Part shown: positions 22,323 to 30,888 of the stretch, piece by piece
Layout of the letters: each line of letters starts with the position of its first letter
Numbering within the stretch: position 1 is the first letter of the stretch
Source: Oscillospiraceae bacterium
Lineage (GTDB): Bacteria; Bacillota; Clostridia; Oscillospirales; Acutalibacteraceae
NCBI GenBank assembly: GCA_031261445.1
Contig: JAISJQ010000040.1
Span: 1 to 44,342, forward strand
Length of the DNA: 44,342 nucleotides
Reading direction: 5' to 3'
Notes under the pieces: generated by a model
Told to the model about the DNA's origin: nothing
The model's input: only the letters and a program-made list of their open reading frames with translations
The model's database searches: none
Translations under genes and position numbers: made by a program

Positions 22323-24836
22323 TCACTCCACCGGCAACTCCCCCTCCAGCAATGGGTAGTTTTTGAAGCTGTGGGTGGATTTGCTCAGCAGGATCTTTAG
22401 GCGCTGGCGCAGGTTTTGCGCACTTGTGCCCTGCCACTGGACGTCTGCGAACGAGCGGAACTCCAGCCGTGCGGCGAGGCTTTGGGCACTCTCGCCTGTG
22501 GGGATTTTTAGCGCAATTTCCACACTCTCGCCCGTTGGGATGTCGAAGAAGTTGTCGCTGAAGGGCGTAATTGCGCCGGGGATATGGAGCTCCACGAAGC
22601 GGGCGTAGTGCTCCGCCGCGAGCGTGAACACGGCGTGGCCGTCCCGCTCGGTGACGCTCGTCAGCGTGATGTTCGGTGGAAGATAGGGCATATCTTTGTC
22701 TTTTTGCAGGGGGAGCAGCGTGCGGTGGATGCACGCGCCGCCCACCACCAGCTTGAAGCTGAGCACCGCGCCGCCGGGCAGTTTGGCGATGTCCAGCGGG
22801 AGGGTGCGTGCGCTGGCGGCGTCGAGTTGCACAGGGATTTTGCCGCCGCCCAGTGTCTCCGTCCAGCGCTTGTCGGTGGAGAGAATGCGCCAGGTGATGT
22901 GCCCGGTCATGGGCGCGGGCAGGTCGTTACAGAGCGTCAGCGTGACGCGGCGGCCTGCGGCGAAGGCGAACACCGCCCGGGGCGCGTTGAAGCGTTTGGC
23001 GGCGTATTGCAGCGCCTTCCAGCGACCCGTGTAGTCCATGCCCGACCACGAGGCCGTGTGCCAGCAGTCGTTATACTGCCAGTAAATCGAGCCGTTGCAC
23101 TGCCCAAAGCGCCCACGCCAAAACTCGGTGGCCGAGCGCATGGCCTGCGCCTGCGTGAGTTGGGAGAGGTAGCAGAAGTCCGCAAAGTGCACGGGATTGC
23201 CGAAGAGCCCCAGCATATAATAGAGCATTTTCGCGTTGCCAGAGCGACATTTTTGGTGGCTGAACATGGTGCGCGAAGTGAGCGACCAGTCTTTTTTCTC
23301 GCTGAACTGCCGCAGCGTTTCTGTGCCGGGGAAGGACTCCACGCCGAACTCGGAGCAGAAGCGCACGGGCATTTTGCGGTACGCGGTGATGGGGCGCATC
23401 CCGTGCCAGATTGACCAGATGTGCACGTCGCCGCGCTTGTGGTTGAGTGCGCCTTTGGGGGAATCCTGCCAGCTGGCGGGGGACGAGCCGCGATAGGGGG
23501 TCTGCACGCCCACTTTGGCGATTTGCTGTGGAAGTGTTTCAAAGAAATAGCGCATATTGATGTCGAAAATCTTCTTGTTGGGCAGGTAGCCGCTGGCGCA
23601 CTGCGCCAGTTCGTTGTTGCCGCACAGGAGCGCGAGGCTGGCATGACCGCGCAGACGCTTGACGTTGTCCACGGCCTCGCATAGGCAGTTTTCCAGATAC
23701 TCCGGCTCGTCGAGCGGCGTGAGCGCACAGGCGAAGGCAAAATCTTGCCAGACCAGCAACCCCTTTTCGTCACACAGGCGATAGAACGCATCACTCTCGT
23801 AATATCCGCCGCCCCACACGCGGATGATGTTCATGTTGGCTAGGCGTGCGCTCTCCAGCTGATGGGCTAGGTGGGTTTCGTCCGTGCGACCGGGCATGGA
23901 ATCCTGCACAATCCAGTTGCCGCCCCGCGCGAACACGGGCACGCCGTTGATTTGGAACTGGAACTGCCCGCCAAATTCGTCGTCGCTTACGTCCAGCTCG
24001 ATGGTGCGCAGACCGATTTGCTGCGTGTGCGTGTCGCGTATTTCATCGCCCTCAAATAGCTCCGTCCCCAGCGTATACAACGGCTGGTCACCCAAACCGT
24101 TGCACCACCAAAGGCGCGGTTTTTGCACGACAATGTGCGCGTCCTCTCCCGTATAGAGCACCTCGCCGTCTGGCGCGGTGAGGGTGTAGGTCAGCGTGCC
24201 CGCATCGTGCTGTGCGTGGATATCCAGCGTCACAACGCCGTCTTTGTGCGTTTGCGTGACGTAAACGTCGGCGATGTGGGCACTGTAGAACGCCAGTCGT
24301 AGCTCACCCGTAACGCCAGAAATCGGAATCACAGGGCCCCAGTCCCAGCCAAAATGACAGATGGGTTTGCGCAGTTGGTTCGCGCCGGGCACAGCCATGG
24401 CCAGCGCGGGGACATGCCGCCGCTGCTCCGCCGCCTCCGCAAAGGTCAGCGGCGCACGCAGGAGAATCTCAATGTTGTTTTCGCCCACTTGGAGTAGCTC
24501 TCTGACGGCAAAACGCCATGTGCGGTGGGCGTTGTTGGTCTTCGAGACCAGCGTGCCGTTCACGCGGATTTCTGCCAGCGTGTCCACGCCAGAGAGCAGC
24601 AGATCCGCATGGGGCGCGGCATATTGTTCCGCCGACACAAAAAACGTGCGGCTGTAGGCCTTGTCGTGGCGTGCCACCCAATCCACTTTGTATTCGTTGT
24701 CGCCCCAATAGGGGTCGGGGATGTCGCCCGCGTGCCAATAGTCGGTGTAGTCGCAGCCGGGCAGGACACCCGCGCGGGTGCTGCCGTCGACTAGGTCGTT
24801 CAGTGTCCACGCGCCGGAAAGGTCAAGGTGTAGCAT
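22323..24836 (-). CDS. Beta-mannosidase, glycoside hydrolase family 2
   Basis: Releases terminal beta-mannose from manno-oligosaccharides or N-glycan cores. The 837-residue protein has the GH2 order: sugar-binding domain (MLHLDLSGAWTLND ... GCDYTDYW), RKPICHFGWDWGP (156-168, beta-mannosidase signature), immunoglobulin-like domain, and TIM barrel with NIIRVWGGGYYE, acid/base Glu409 in CGNNELAQ and nucleophile Glu496 in CSEFGVESFP. No signal peptide is seen, so it should act in the cytoplasm on imported sugars. TAGGAG precedes the ATG at 24,836; the in-frame extension to 24,998 is repeat sequence. It has no sugar transporter next to it. Confidence 0.95.
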   Translation of the reverse strand: MLHLDLSGAWTLNDLVDGSTRAGVLPGCDYTDYWHAGDIPDPYWGDNEYKVDWVARHDKAYSRTFFVSAEQYAAPHADLLLSGVDTLAEIRVNGTLVSKTNNAHRTWRFAVRELLQVGENNIEILLRAPLTFAEAAEQRRHVPALAMAVPGANQLRKPICHFGWDWGPVIPISGVTGELRLAFYSAHIADVYVTQTHKDGVVTLDIHAQHDAGTLTYTLTAPDGEVLYTGEDAHIVVQKPRLWWCNGLGDQPLYTLGTELFEGDEIRDTHTQQIGLRTIELDVSDDEFGGQFQFQINGVPVFARGGNWIVQDSMPGRTDETHLAHQLESARLANMNIIRVWGGGYYESDAFYRLCDEKGLLVWQDFAFACALTPLDEPEYLENCLCEAVDNVKRLRGHASLALLCGNNELAQCASGYLPNKKIFDINMRYFFETLPQQIAKVGVQTPYRGSSPASWQDSPKGALNHKRGDVHIWSIWHGMRPITAYRKMPVRFCSEFGVESFPGTETLRQFSEKKDWSLTSRTMFSHQKCRSGNAKMLYYMLGLFGNPVHFADFCYLSQLTQAQAMRSATEFWRGRFGQCNGSIYWQYNDCWHTASWSGMDYTGRWKALQYAAKRFNAPRAVFAFAAGRRVTLTLCNDLPAPMTGHITWRILSTDKRWTETLGGGKIPVQLDAASARTLPLDIAKLPGGAVLSFKLVVGGACIHRTLLPLQKDKDMPYLPPNITLTSVTERDGHAVFTLAAEHYARFVELHIPGAITPFSDNFFDIPTGESVEIALKIPTGESAQSLAARLEFRSFADVQWQGTSAQNLRQRLKILLSKSTHSFKNYPLLEGELPVE

Positions 24837-24869
24837 GGTTGCTCCTATTTTGTTTGGATCGCATGGATG

Positions 24870-25138
24870 CATATTTGTAGGGGCGACCCTTGCCTGTGCC
24901 CTGCGGGTATGGTCGCCCTGCGCCAGAGAGGGATGAGGTCTGTAGGGGCGGCAATCTGCCGCCCGCGGCTTCCCACCAACACCGTGATGAACAATCAACC
25001 CGTAGGGGCGCGCATTGCGCGTCCGTGTCTAGATATTAGACGTTAGAGACTAGACGCTAGATTTTGCGTCCATACCGTTCTGCTCAAAGAACACAGCATT
25101 TTTGGCAATCAGCGGACGAGCGCAGCTCGCCCCTACAA
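24870..25138. repeat. Repeat mosaic between the mannosidase and nifU genes
   Basis: This gap of about 310 bases has no gene. It holds a long-stem GTAGGGGC hairpin from 24,877, a GGCGGCA/TGCCGCC hairpin from 24,942, and a paired element from GTAGGGG at 25,012 to CCCCTAC at 25,136. Inside the last is a CTAGATATTAGACGTTAGAG module (25,029-25,065) that returns at 33,525-33,560. Confidence 0.8.
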
Positions 25139-25149
25139 GCCTCATGCCG

Positions 25150-25596
25150 TCACTCTTCCACGGGCACAAACTCGTCGTGTTCCTCGCCAACCCCCGCGAA
25201 CTGTTCGGGGTCATAGGCGATGTTGTGGCGGTCGTAGTAATCCTTCACGGCGGCCTTGATGGCCTCCTCCGCCAGCACGGAACAGTGGATCTTCACGCTC
25301 GGCAGACCGTCCAGCGCGTCCACCACCGCCTGATTGGTCAGCGCCAACGCTTCGCTGATGGGCTTGCCCTTAATGAGCTCCGTCGCCATGGAGGACGACG
25401 CAATCGCCGATGCGCACCCAAACGTGTTGAACTTTACGTCCGTAATGATCTCATTTTCCACCCGCAGGTAGATCTTCATGATGTCGCCGCATTTCGCGTT
25501 GCCCACTTCGCCCACGCCGTCTGCGTCGTCCATTTTGCCCACATTGCGCGGATTGATGAAGTGATCCATCACCGCGTCGGAATATCCCATTGCCAT
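25150..25596 (-). CDS. nifU: NifU/IscU-type iron-sulfur cluster scaffold
   Basis: Scaffold on which Fe-S clusters are assembled from sulfur given by NifS. The 148-residue protein has the three scaffold cysteines Cys36 (NAKCGD, with Asp38), Cys61 (FGCASAIASSS) and Cys105 (IHCSVLAEEA). It is the short clostridial form, IscU-like plus a short acidic tail, without a C-terminal Nfu domain. AAAGGAGG lies before the ATG, and nifS ends 12 bases upstream, so both are in one operon. Nitrogenase genes are absent; the role should be general Fe-S assembly. Confidence 0.95.
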   Translation of the reverse strand: MAMGYSDAVMDHFINPRNVGKMDDADGVGEVGNAKCGDIMKIYLRVENEIITDVKFNTFGCASAIASSSMATELIKGKPISEALALTNQAVVDALDGLPSVKIHCSVLAEEAIKAAVKDYYDRHNIAYDPEQFAGVGEEHDEFVPVEE

Positions 25597-25608
25597 GATC
25601 GGCCTCCT

Positions 25609-26799
25609 TTATTGTGCGTTCTTGATGATTTGTTCCCACACCGGCGAGATGCCGCGCAGGTAGTCCACCACGGGCGGCACGACTGCCAGAATGTGGTCGA
25701 TTTCTTCTTCCGTTGTCTCCCGCGAGAGCGACAGGCGCAGACTTCCGTGGGCGATTTCATGGGGCAGACCCAGTGCCAGTAGCACGTGGCTGGGGTCGAG
25801 CGACCCGCTGGTGCACGCGCTCCCGCTGGAGGCCGCAACGCCCTTCGCGTCCAGTAGCAACAGCAGGCTTTCGCCCTCGATGCCTTCAAAGCAGAAGTTC
25901 ACGTTGCCGGGCAGACGCTCTGTTGCGTGACCGTTCAGGCGACTGCGGTCAATCTGCGCCAGACCCGCGATGAGCTTATCGCGCAGTCGCGTCAGCCGCG
26001 CGGCGACCTCGTCCACTTCGCCCACGGCGTCGGCCAGCGCGGCGGCCAGCCCCACGATGCCCGCGATGTTTTCCGTGCCCGCGCGGCGGCCGCGCTCCTG
26101 TCCGCCGCCGAAGATGAGGCTTTGTAGGGGCACGCCACGGCGTGCCCAGAGCACGCCGACGCCTTTAGGCCCGTGGAACTTGTGTCCGCTCAGCGACAGC
26201 ATGTCCGCGCCCAGCGTCTTCACGTCCAGCGGAATGTGCCCCACGGCCTGCACCGCATCCGTATGGAACAGCACGCCCCGCGCCTTGCACGCCGCACCGA
26301 TTTCGGTTACGGGTTCGAGCGTGCCCACCTCGTTGTTGGCCAGCATGATGGTCACCAGCGCCGTGTCGTCCCGCAGGGCGGCGGCCACTTGTGCGACCGT
26401 GACGCGACCAAACGCGTCTACGGGCAGAATTTCCACCTCAAACCCATGCTCTTTCTTGAGGGCGGCCAGCGTGTGGAGCACCGCGTGGTGCTCTACGGCG
26501 GAGGTGATGAGGTGCTTCTTGCCTTTGCGCAGACCCAGCAGGGCCGCCGTGCGGATGGCCTGGTTGTCCGCCTCGCTGCCGCCGCCCGTGAAGTAGATTT
26601 CCTGCGGCAGAGCACCCAACGAGCGTGCCACAGACTCCCGCGCCTCTTGCAGTGCCCATGCCGCCCGCTGACCGTAGGTGTGCAGACTGGAGGGGTTGCC
26701 AAAGTCCTCTTTGAGGTAGGGCAACATGGCGGCCAGCGCGGTTTCGCTCAGGCGGGTGGTGGCGGCATTGTCGGCATAAACGTGTGTTTTTTCAGCCAT
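25609..26799 (-). CDS. nifS: Cysteine desulfurase
   Basis: PLP enzyme that takes sulfur from cysteine for Fe-S clusters. The 396-residue protein has YADNAATTRLS at the start, the PLP lysine Lys207 in SGHKFHGPKG, GGGQERGRRAGTEN, and the sulfur-carrying Cys329 in SSGSACTSG, which is the long flexible loop of the NifS/IscS class. The ATG at 26,799 follows GAAGGAAG and the conserved start; an upstream ATG at 26,859 precedes the predicted transcript start. Codons for residues 218-226 (WARRGVPLQ) are formed by a hairpin repeat at 26,124-26,147. No rrf2/iscR regulator is next to it. Confidence 0.95.
   Translation of the reverse strand: MAEKTHVYADNAATTRLSETALAAMLPYLKEDFGNPSSLHTYGQRAAWALQEARESVARSLGALPQEIYFTGGGSEADNQAIRTAALLGLRKGKKHLITSAVEHHAVLHTLAALKKEHGFEVEILPVDAFGRVTVAQVAAALRDDTALVTIMLANNEVGTLEPVTEIGAACKARGVLFHTDAVQAVGHIPLDVKTLGADMLSLSGHKFHGPKGVGVLWARRGVPLQSLIFGGGQERGRRAGTENIAGIVGLAAALADAVGEVDEVAARLTRLRDKLIAGLAQIDRSRLNGHATERLPGNVNFCFEGIEGESLLLLLDAKGVAASSGSACTSGSLDPSHVLLALGLPHEIAHGSLRLSLSRETTEEEIDHILAVVPPVVDYLRGISPVWEQIIKNAQ
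26124..26147. repeat. Hairpin repeat module inside nifS
   Basis: GTAGGGGCACGCC-AC-GGCGTGCCC. It keeps the intergenic family's GTAGGGGC start and a perfect 9-bp stem (26,128-26,136 with 26,139-26,147). It is read in frame as RRGVPLQ, in a place where NifS proteins normally have a short basic surface turn, with no length change obvious to me. Confidence 0.6.
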
Positions 26800-26859
26800 A
26801 TAGTCGTCTTCCTTCAAAATATACTTAGAAGATAGGTTATTATTTCCGATCTCGGACAT

Positions 26860-26888
26860 ATTATACCAAATTTTTCACCCCACGTCAA
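26860..26888 (-). promoter_or_regulatory. nifS-nifU promoter with overlapping small palindrome
   Basis: TTGACG (26,883-26,888), 17 bases, TATAAT (26,860-26,865) with TGG before the -10. Near the transcript start (about 26,853) is the imperfect palindrome TCCGA-TC-TCGGA (26,846-26,857), a possible regulator site. The leader is about 54 bases. Confidence 0.75.
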
Positions 26889-26904
26889 CATGCGCGGCGT
26901 GCGC

Positions 26905-27030
26905 CGCGCCAATTAAAATTAATAATGAACAATGGACAATGTACAATTGTTTGTAGGGGCGAGCTGCGCTCGCCCCTACATCCCTCGCGCCTCTCTGTCC
27001 TCTGCCCTCTGATTTCTGTCTTCTGTATCG
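26905..27030. repeat. Repeat modules between nifS and a membrane-protein operon
   Basis: An AT-rich AATGAACAATGGACAATG module (26,921-26,950) is followed by a single fully symmetric 27-bp hairpin, GTAGGGGCGAGC-TGC-GCTCGCCCCTAC (26,953-26,979), and a CTCTGTCCTCTGCCCTCTG-type stretch (26,992-27,027) as at 300 and 3,127. Confidence 0.8.
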
Positions 27031-27031
27031 C

Positions 27032-27060
27032 TTGACAAACCGGGGCACTTCAACTATAAT
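27032..27060 (+). promoter_or_regulatory. Promoter of the membrane-protein operon
   Basis: Full consensus TTGACA (27,032-27,037), 17 bases, TATAAT (27,055-27,060). Confidence 0.85.
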
Positions 27061-27108
27061 ACTCAGTAACGCACAAGACAAAAACATCAAGCGTTTGGAG
27101 ATAGTTCT

Positions 27109-27516
27109 ATGGCCTGTTTCATCGTTCCTGCCGCTGAGGCGGTCGTCACCACCGTGGCGACGAAAATCTTGGAGAAAAAACAAGCGACCGCAACCACTGC
27201 GGATGCCGAACTCTTCCGCGCAAAAACGAGTACCCTCGTGCGCAAACTGCGCTGGCTGAACAAACTGCTCTGGGGCGGCTCTTTTCTGCTCGCGTTTGAA
27301 CATCTCTGGCACGGCGAGTTGACGCTCGCGTTCCCGTTCCTGACCGCCGCGGGCGATGCGGCGAGCATGACCGAAATGCTCCGCGAAATGGCGACCTCCG
27401 GCGTTGCGATGGCCGCCGTGGTGACGCTGGCGTGGCTGGGACTTGTGCTGGTCACCAGCGCGTGGGAGCGCAAAGCGCAGCGCGTCCCGGTGACCGTCAC
27501 GGAGACAGACGCGTGA
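27109..27516 (+). CDS. Small membrane protein, unknown function
   Basis: A 135-residue protein starting MACFIVPAAEAVVTTVATKI, with a Lys/Arg-rich part (residues 23-50) and two or three hydrophobic segments (about 52-64, 70-82, 100-120). I recall similar short proteins as hypothetical in Clostridia, always small and membrane-bound; no function is known to me. TTTGGAG precedes the ATG and a consensus promoter lies 50 bases upstream. It overlaps the next gene by four bases (GTGA), so both are made together. Confidence 0.75.
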   Translation: MACFIVPAAEAVVTTVATKILEKKQATATTADAELFRAKTSTLVRKLRWLNKLLWGGSFLLAFEHLWHGELTLAFPFLTAAGDAASMTEMLREMATSGVAMAAVVTLAWLGLVLVTSAWERKAQRVPVTVTETDA

Positions 27517-27815
27517 CGCTCCTCATCAGCGTGTTCGCGGCGGTGTGCTTCACGGTTGCGTGGTACAAAAATCAGCCGCAAAACACCCTGTGCCTGAGCA
27601 CGCCCTGCTTTCTGCTGTGGGGTGCATCGCTGATGTGGCTGGTGGATGCCGTGGTTGAATACGCGCATTTGGGCGTTGCATACTTTTCACCAGAGGCCGC
27701 CGACCTTGTGAACGACGCATTTTTGGGGCTGTCGGTGCTGGCGCTGACGCTGGTGGTGTGGGTCGTCACGCTGCTGGTGAAAGACCCCCGTGGTGTGCTA
27801 CATAACAAAAAATAG
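27513..27815 (+). CDS. Small membrane protein, second gene of the operon
   Basis: A 100-residue protein from a GTG at 27,513 that overlaps the previous TGA. It has three hydrophobic segments (about 2-17, 25-40, 61-88) and ends VKDPRGVLHNKK. The start was chosen from the four-base overlap and a GGAG 11 bases upstream; a longer frame to 27,432 would lie inside the first gene. Both proteins likely form a complex (inference from coupling). No family name is recognised. Confidence 0.7.
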   Translation: MTLLISVFAAVCFTVAWYKNQPQNTLCLSTPCFLLWGASLMWLVDAVVEYAHLGVAYFSPEAADLVNDAFLGLSVLALTLVVWVVTLLVKDPRGVLHNKK

Positions 27816-27829
27816 CGGTCAATGAGGCG

Positions 27830-27920
27830 TGAGGCGTTGAGACATGAGGGTAGGGGCGAGCTGTACTCGCCCACTGATTGCAACAAGTGGAGCGGGCGGC
27901 AGATTGCCGCCCCTACAGGT
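27830..27920. repeat. Paired hairpin repeat upstream of larB
   Basis: From GTAGGGG at 27,850 (stem GGGCGAG.../CTCGCCC) to CCCCTAC at 27,916 (stem GGGCGGCA/TGCCGCCC), with a short spacer of about 20 bases; the shortest pair in the window. No clear promoter for larB is seen between this and the start codon. Confidence 0.8.
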
Positions 27921-27973
27921 CTCACTCCTTGTTATTCCAACGGCGATGCCGGTGAGATGAGCGTGCATAAACC

Positions 27974-28726
27974 ATGAAAACAATCCAGCAACTTCTCCTA
28001 GACGTTTCCACCGGGGCGCTGTCGGTGGAGGAGGCCCTGTTGCGCCTGAAAATGCAGCCCTTTGAGGACTTGGACTTCGCCAAAATTGACCACCACCGCG
28101 CGGTGCGCCAGGGCGTGCCCGAGGTGATTTACGGCGCGGGGAAGACGACCGAGCAGATCGTGCGCATCGCCCAAAGTATGCGCTCTGCTGGGCAAGAGAG
28201 CGTGCTCATCACGCGCCTGTCGGCAGAGAAAGCGAAAACAGTCGGGCACGCGCTCCCGCTGCACTATAACGAAATGGGGCGCATCGGTCTCGTGGGCACT
28301 GCGTCCACGCCCAGCGCACCCGGCACAATCGTCGTGGCCACGGGCGGCACAAGCGATATGCCCGTGGCGGAAGAGGCGGCCTTCACGGCCGAGGCACTGG
28401 GCAATCACGTCACACGGCTGTACGACGTGGGCGTGGCGGGTTTGCACAGATTGCTCTCGCATTTAGACACCATCATGTCTGCCCGCGTGATCATCGCGCT
28501 GGCTGGCATGGAGGGCGCACTGGCCAGCGTCATCGGCGGTCTGGTGGACTGCCCCGTGATTGCCGTACCCACCAGTGTGGGTTACGGCGCGGCATTCGGC
28601 GGCGTCTCGGCACTGCTGAGTATGCTCAACTCCTGCGCCAGCGGCGTGAGTGTCGTGAACATCGACAACGGCTTCGGCGCGGGCTATCTGGCCAGTCAAA
28701 TCAATCATATGGGAGTCCCCGCGTGA
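27974..28726 (+). CDS. larB: Pyridinium-3,5-biscarboxylic acid mononucleotide synthase
   Basis: First enzyme of nickel-pincer nucleotide (NPN) cofactor synthesis: carboxylates and hydrolyses nicotinic acid adenine dinucleotide. The 250-residue protein has an N-terminal helical part and a C-terminal domain like AIR carboxylase PurE (VVATGGTSDMPVAEEAAFTA, ALAGMEGALASVIGGLVDCP, VIAVPTSVGYGAAFGGVSAL). Length matches LarB. The ribosome binding site is weak (GGTGAGATGAG). It overlaps larC by four bases (GTGA). The gene larA for lactate racemase is absent in this window. Confidence 0.93.
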   Translation: MKTIQQLLLDVSTGALSVEEALLRLKMQPFEDLDFAKIDHHRAVRQGVPEVIYGAGKTTEQIVRIAQSMRSAGQESVLITRLSAEKAKTVGHALPLHYNEMGRIGLVGTASTPSAPGTIVVATGGTSDMPVAEEAAFTAEALGNHVTRLYDVGVAGLHRLLSHLDTIMSARVIIALAGMEGALASVIGGLVDCPVIAVPTSVGYGAAFGGVSALLSMLNSCASGVSVVNIDNGFGAGYLASQINHMGVPA

Positions 28727-29883
28727 AGACACTGTACTTAGAATGCGCCATGGGCGCGGCGGGCGACATGCTCATGGCCGCGCTGTGGGAGTTGCTGGAG
28801 GACAAAGAAAGCTTTTTGACCGACATGAACGCGCTGGGCTTACCCGGTGTGGAAATCAGTGCCCATCCAGCGGAAAAGTGCGGCATCGTCGGTACGCAAT
28901 TGCGCGTGGCGATTCGCGGCGCAGAAGAGCACGAACATCACCACCACGCGCACATGCATCACCATCAACACAATAGTTTGCGTGACATCACCGCACTAAT
29001 CTCGGCGCTACCCATTCCCGAAAAAGTCCGCGATGACGCGTTGGCCGTCTATCGCCTTTTGGGGGATGCGGAAGCGCAGGCGCATGGCAAGCCCGTGGAA
29101 CAAATCCACTTCCACGAGGTGGGCACGCTAGACGCGGTGGCGGACATCGTGGGCGTTTGCTGGCTGATGGATCGCTTGCACCCCGCGCAGATTTTGGCTT
29201 CGCCCGTGGCGGTGGGGAGCGGACAGGTGCACTGCGCCCACGGCATTTTGCCCGTCCCCGCGCCGGCCACCGCGCGGTTGCTGGCGGGCATCCCCATCCA
29301 CGCGGGCGACACCGAGGGCGAGCTGTGCACCCCCACGGGCGCGGCGCTGTTGCGGCATTTTGTGGCGGATTTCTGCGCCCTGCCGCCCCTGCGCATCGAA
29401 AAAATCGGCTACGGCATGGGGCACAAGGATTTTGCGCGGGCGAACTGCGTCCGCGCTTTCTGGGCGGAAAGAGCGGAGGCGGACACCCGCCAGCGTAGCG
29501 ACAATCTGGTGGCCGAGCTGTCGTGCAATCTGGACGACATGACGGGCGAGGACATCGGCTACGCGTTGCAAGTGCTGCTGGACGCGGGTGCGCTGGACGT
29601 GTGGACGACGCCCATCGGCATGAAAAAGTGCCGCCCGGGCGTGCTGCTCAGTTGCCTGTGCGCCGTGGCGGATGCGGACAAATTCAGCGCACTGCTGCTG
29701 CGCCACACGAGCACGCTGGGCGTGCGCAAAGCGCTGTTGGAACGCATCACGCTCCCGCGCCGCGTGGAGACCGTCCACACGCCGCTGGGCGATGTGCGCG
29801 TAAAAATCAGCGAGGGGCTGGGCATCACAAAATGCAAGCCAGAGTTCGACGATCTGGCACGCATTGCGGATCTAGATTTGTAG
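28723..29883 (+). CDS. larC: Nickel insertion protein of the NPN cofactor pathway
   Basis: Inserts Ni into the organic pincer cofactor using CTP. The 386-residue protein starts with GTG overlapping the larB stop and has the LarC start TLYLECAMGAAGDMLMAALW, a His-rich stretch (about 65-81, EHEHHHHAHMHHHQH) for Ni handling, QIHFHEVGTLDAVADIVG, and a C-terminal CTP-binding domain (ELSCNLDDMTGEDIGYAL). In Lactobacillus plantarum larC is split by a frameshift; here it is one frame. The TAG stop is itself the TAG of a GTAGGGGC hairpin repeat. Confidence 0.94.
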   Translation: MKTLYLECAMGAAGDMLMAALWELLEDKESFLTDMNALGLPGVEISAHPAEKCGIVGTQLRVAIRGAEEHEHHHHAHMHHHQHNSLRDITALISALPIPEKVRDDALAVYRLLGDAEAQAHGKPVEQIHFHEVGTLDAVADIVGVCWLMDRLHPAQILASPVAVGSGQVHCAHGILPVPAPATARLLAGIPIHAGDTEGELCTPTGAALLRHFVADFCALPPLRIEKIGYGMGHKDFARANCVRAFWAERAEADTRQRSDNLVAELSCNLDDMTGEDIGYALQVLLDAGALDVWTTPIGMKKCRPGVLLSCLCAVADADKFSALLLRHTSTLGVRKALLERITLPRRVETVHTPLGDVRVKISEGLGITKCKPEFDDLARIADLDL

Positions 29884-30036
29884 GGGCGGCAATCTGCCGC
29901 CCGCAGGCAGTTTGCCACGACACAATGGAATCGCGTAACAGGTCATCTATTGCCCGTAGGGGCGACCGTCCTCGGTCGCCCGCTGGGGAATGCCGTGCTT
30001 TGTGGGGAACAACGGGCGGCAGGTTGCCGCCCCTAC
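29880..30036. repeat. Hairpin repeats between larC and larE
   Basis: A GGCGGCA-ATC-TGCCGCC hairpin starts on the last codon of larC (29,880-29,903). A paired element runs from GTAGGGG at 29,956 to CCCCTAC at 30,036, with stems GCGACCG/CGGTCGC and GGCGGCA/TGCCGCC. These hairpins lie inside the likely larBCE message. Confidence 0.8.
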
Positions 30037-30072
30037 AAAGCACGTTTATTTAGCATTCTGAAAGGATTATTC

Positions 30073-30888
30073 ATGACAACGGACGAAAAATACGCCGCGC
30101 TTCGGCGCGATTTGCGGGCACTGGGCAGCGTGGTGGTGGCGTTTTCTGGCGGTGTGGATTCCACGTTTTTGCTCAAGGTGGCGCACGATGTGTTGGGCGA
30201 GGGCGTGGTCGCCGTGACGGCACGGTCGTGCTCCTATCCCCAGCGCGAGCTGGACGAGGCGACGGCGTTTTGCCGCAGCGAGGGCATCGCCCACGTGGTC
30301 TGCGATTCGGAGGAGCTGGACATCGAGGGCTTTGCGCAAAACCCCGTCAATCGTTGTTATCTGTGCAAAACGGAGCTGTTCGACAAAATCGCGGACATCG
30401 CGCAAGCGCGGGGCATCGCACACGTGGCGGAGGGCTCGAACGTGGACGACGACGGCGACTACCGCCCCGGGCGCGTGGCCGTGCGCGAACACGGCGTGCA
30501 CAGTCCCCTGCGGGCGGCGGGGCTGACGAAAGCCGAAATCCGCACGCTTTCCCAAGCATTGGGCTTGCCCACGTGGAACAAGCAGTCCTTCGCGTGCCTG
30601 TCCTCCCGCTTCCCCTACGGCACAGAAATCAACCCCGCGCGTTTGGGAATGATTGACCGCGCGGAGCAGTTTTTGCTGGATTTGGGCTTGCGGCAAGTGC
30701 GGGTGCGCTTTCATGGGGACGTGGCACGCATCGAGCTGGACGAGGCGGAGATGGCCGCGCTCGCGCCGCGAGACCTGCGCGAGAAAATCACGGCCGCGTT
30801 CCAAGAAATCGGCTTCCCCTACGTGGCGCTGGATCTGCTGGGCTACCGCACGGGCAGCATGAATGAAGTAATAGTGAATAACGAATAG
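30073..30888 (+). CDS. larE: ATP-dependent sacrificial sulfur transferase of the NPN pathway
   Basis: Converts the two carboxylates of the pincer precursor to thiocarboxylates. The 271-residue protein has the PP-loop SGGVDS (25-30), NRCYLCKTE (93-101) and FACLSSRFPYG with Cys175, in the place of the cysteine that gives up its own sulfur in L. plantarum LarE. No further cysteines occur after it, so it is the sacrificial type rather than the [4Fe-4S] three-cysteine type. The ATG at 30,073 follows AAAGGA; the frame upstream is repeat. The last codons (EVIVNNE) and TAG stop are repeat-derived. Confidence 0.94.
   Translation: MTTDEKYAALRRDLRALGSVVVAFSGGVDSTFLLKVAHDVLGEGVVAVTARSCSYPQRELDEATAFCRSEGIAHVVCDSEELDIEGFAQNPVNRCYLCKTELFDKIADIAQARGIAHVAEGSNVDDDGDYRPGRVAVREHGVHSPLRAAGLTKAEIRTLSQALGLPTWNKQSFACLSSRFPYGTEINPARLGMIDRAEQFLLDLGLRQVRVRFHGDVARIELDEAEMAALAPRDLREKITAAFQEIGFPYVALDLLGYRTGSMNEVIVNNE

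Noticed and set aside
22323-24998. Longer start of the mannosidase at 24,998
   Set aside because: The extra 54 codons are hairpin repeat sequence; the ATG at 24,836 has a ribosome binding site and starts the conserved domain.
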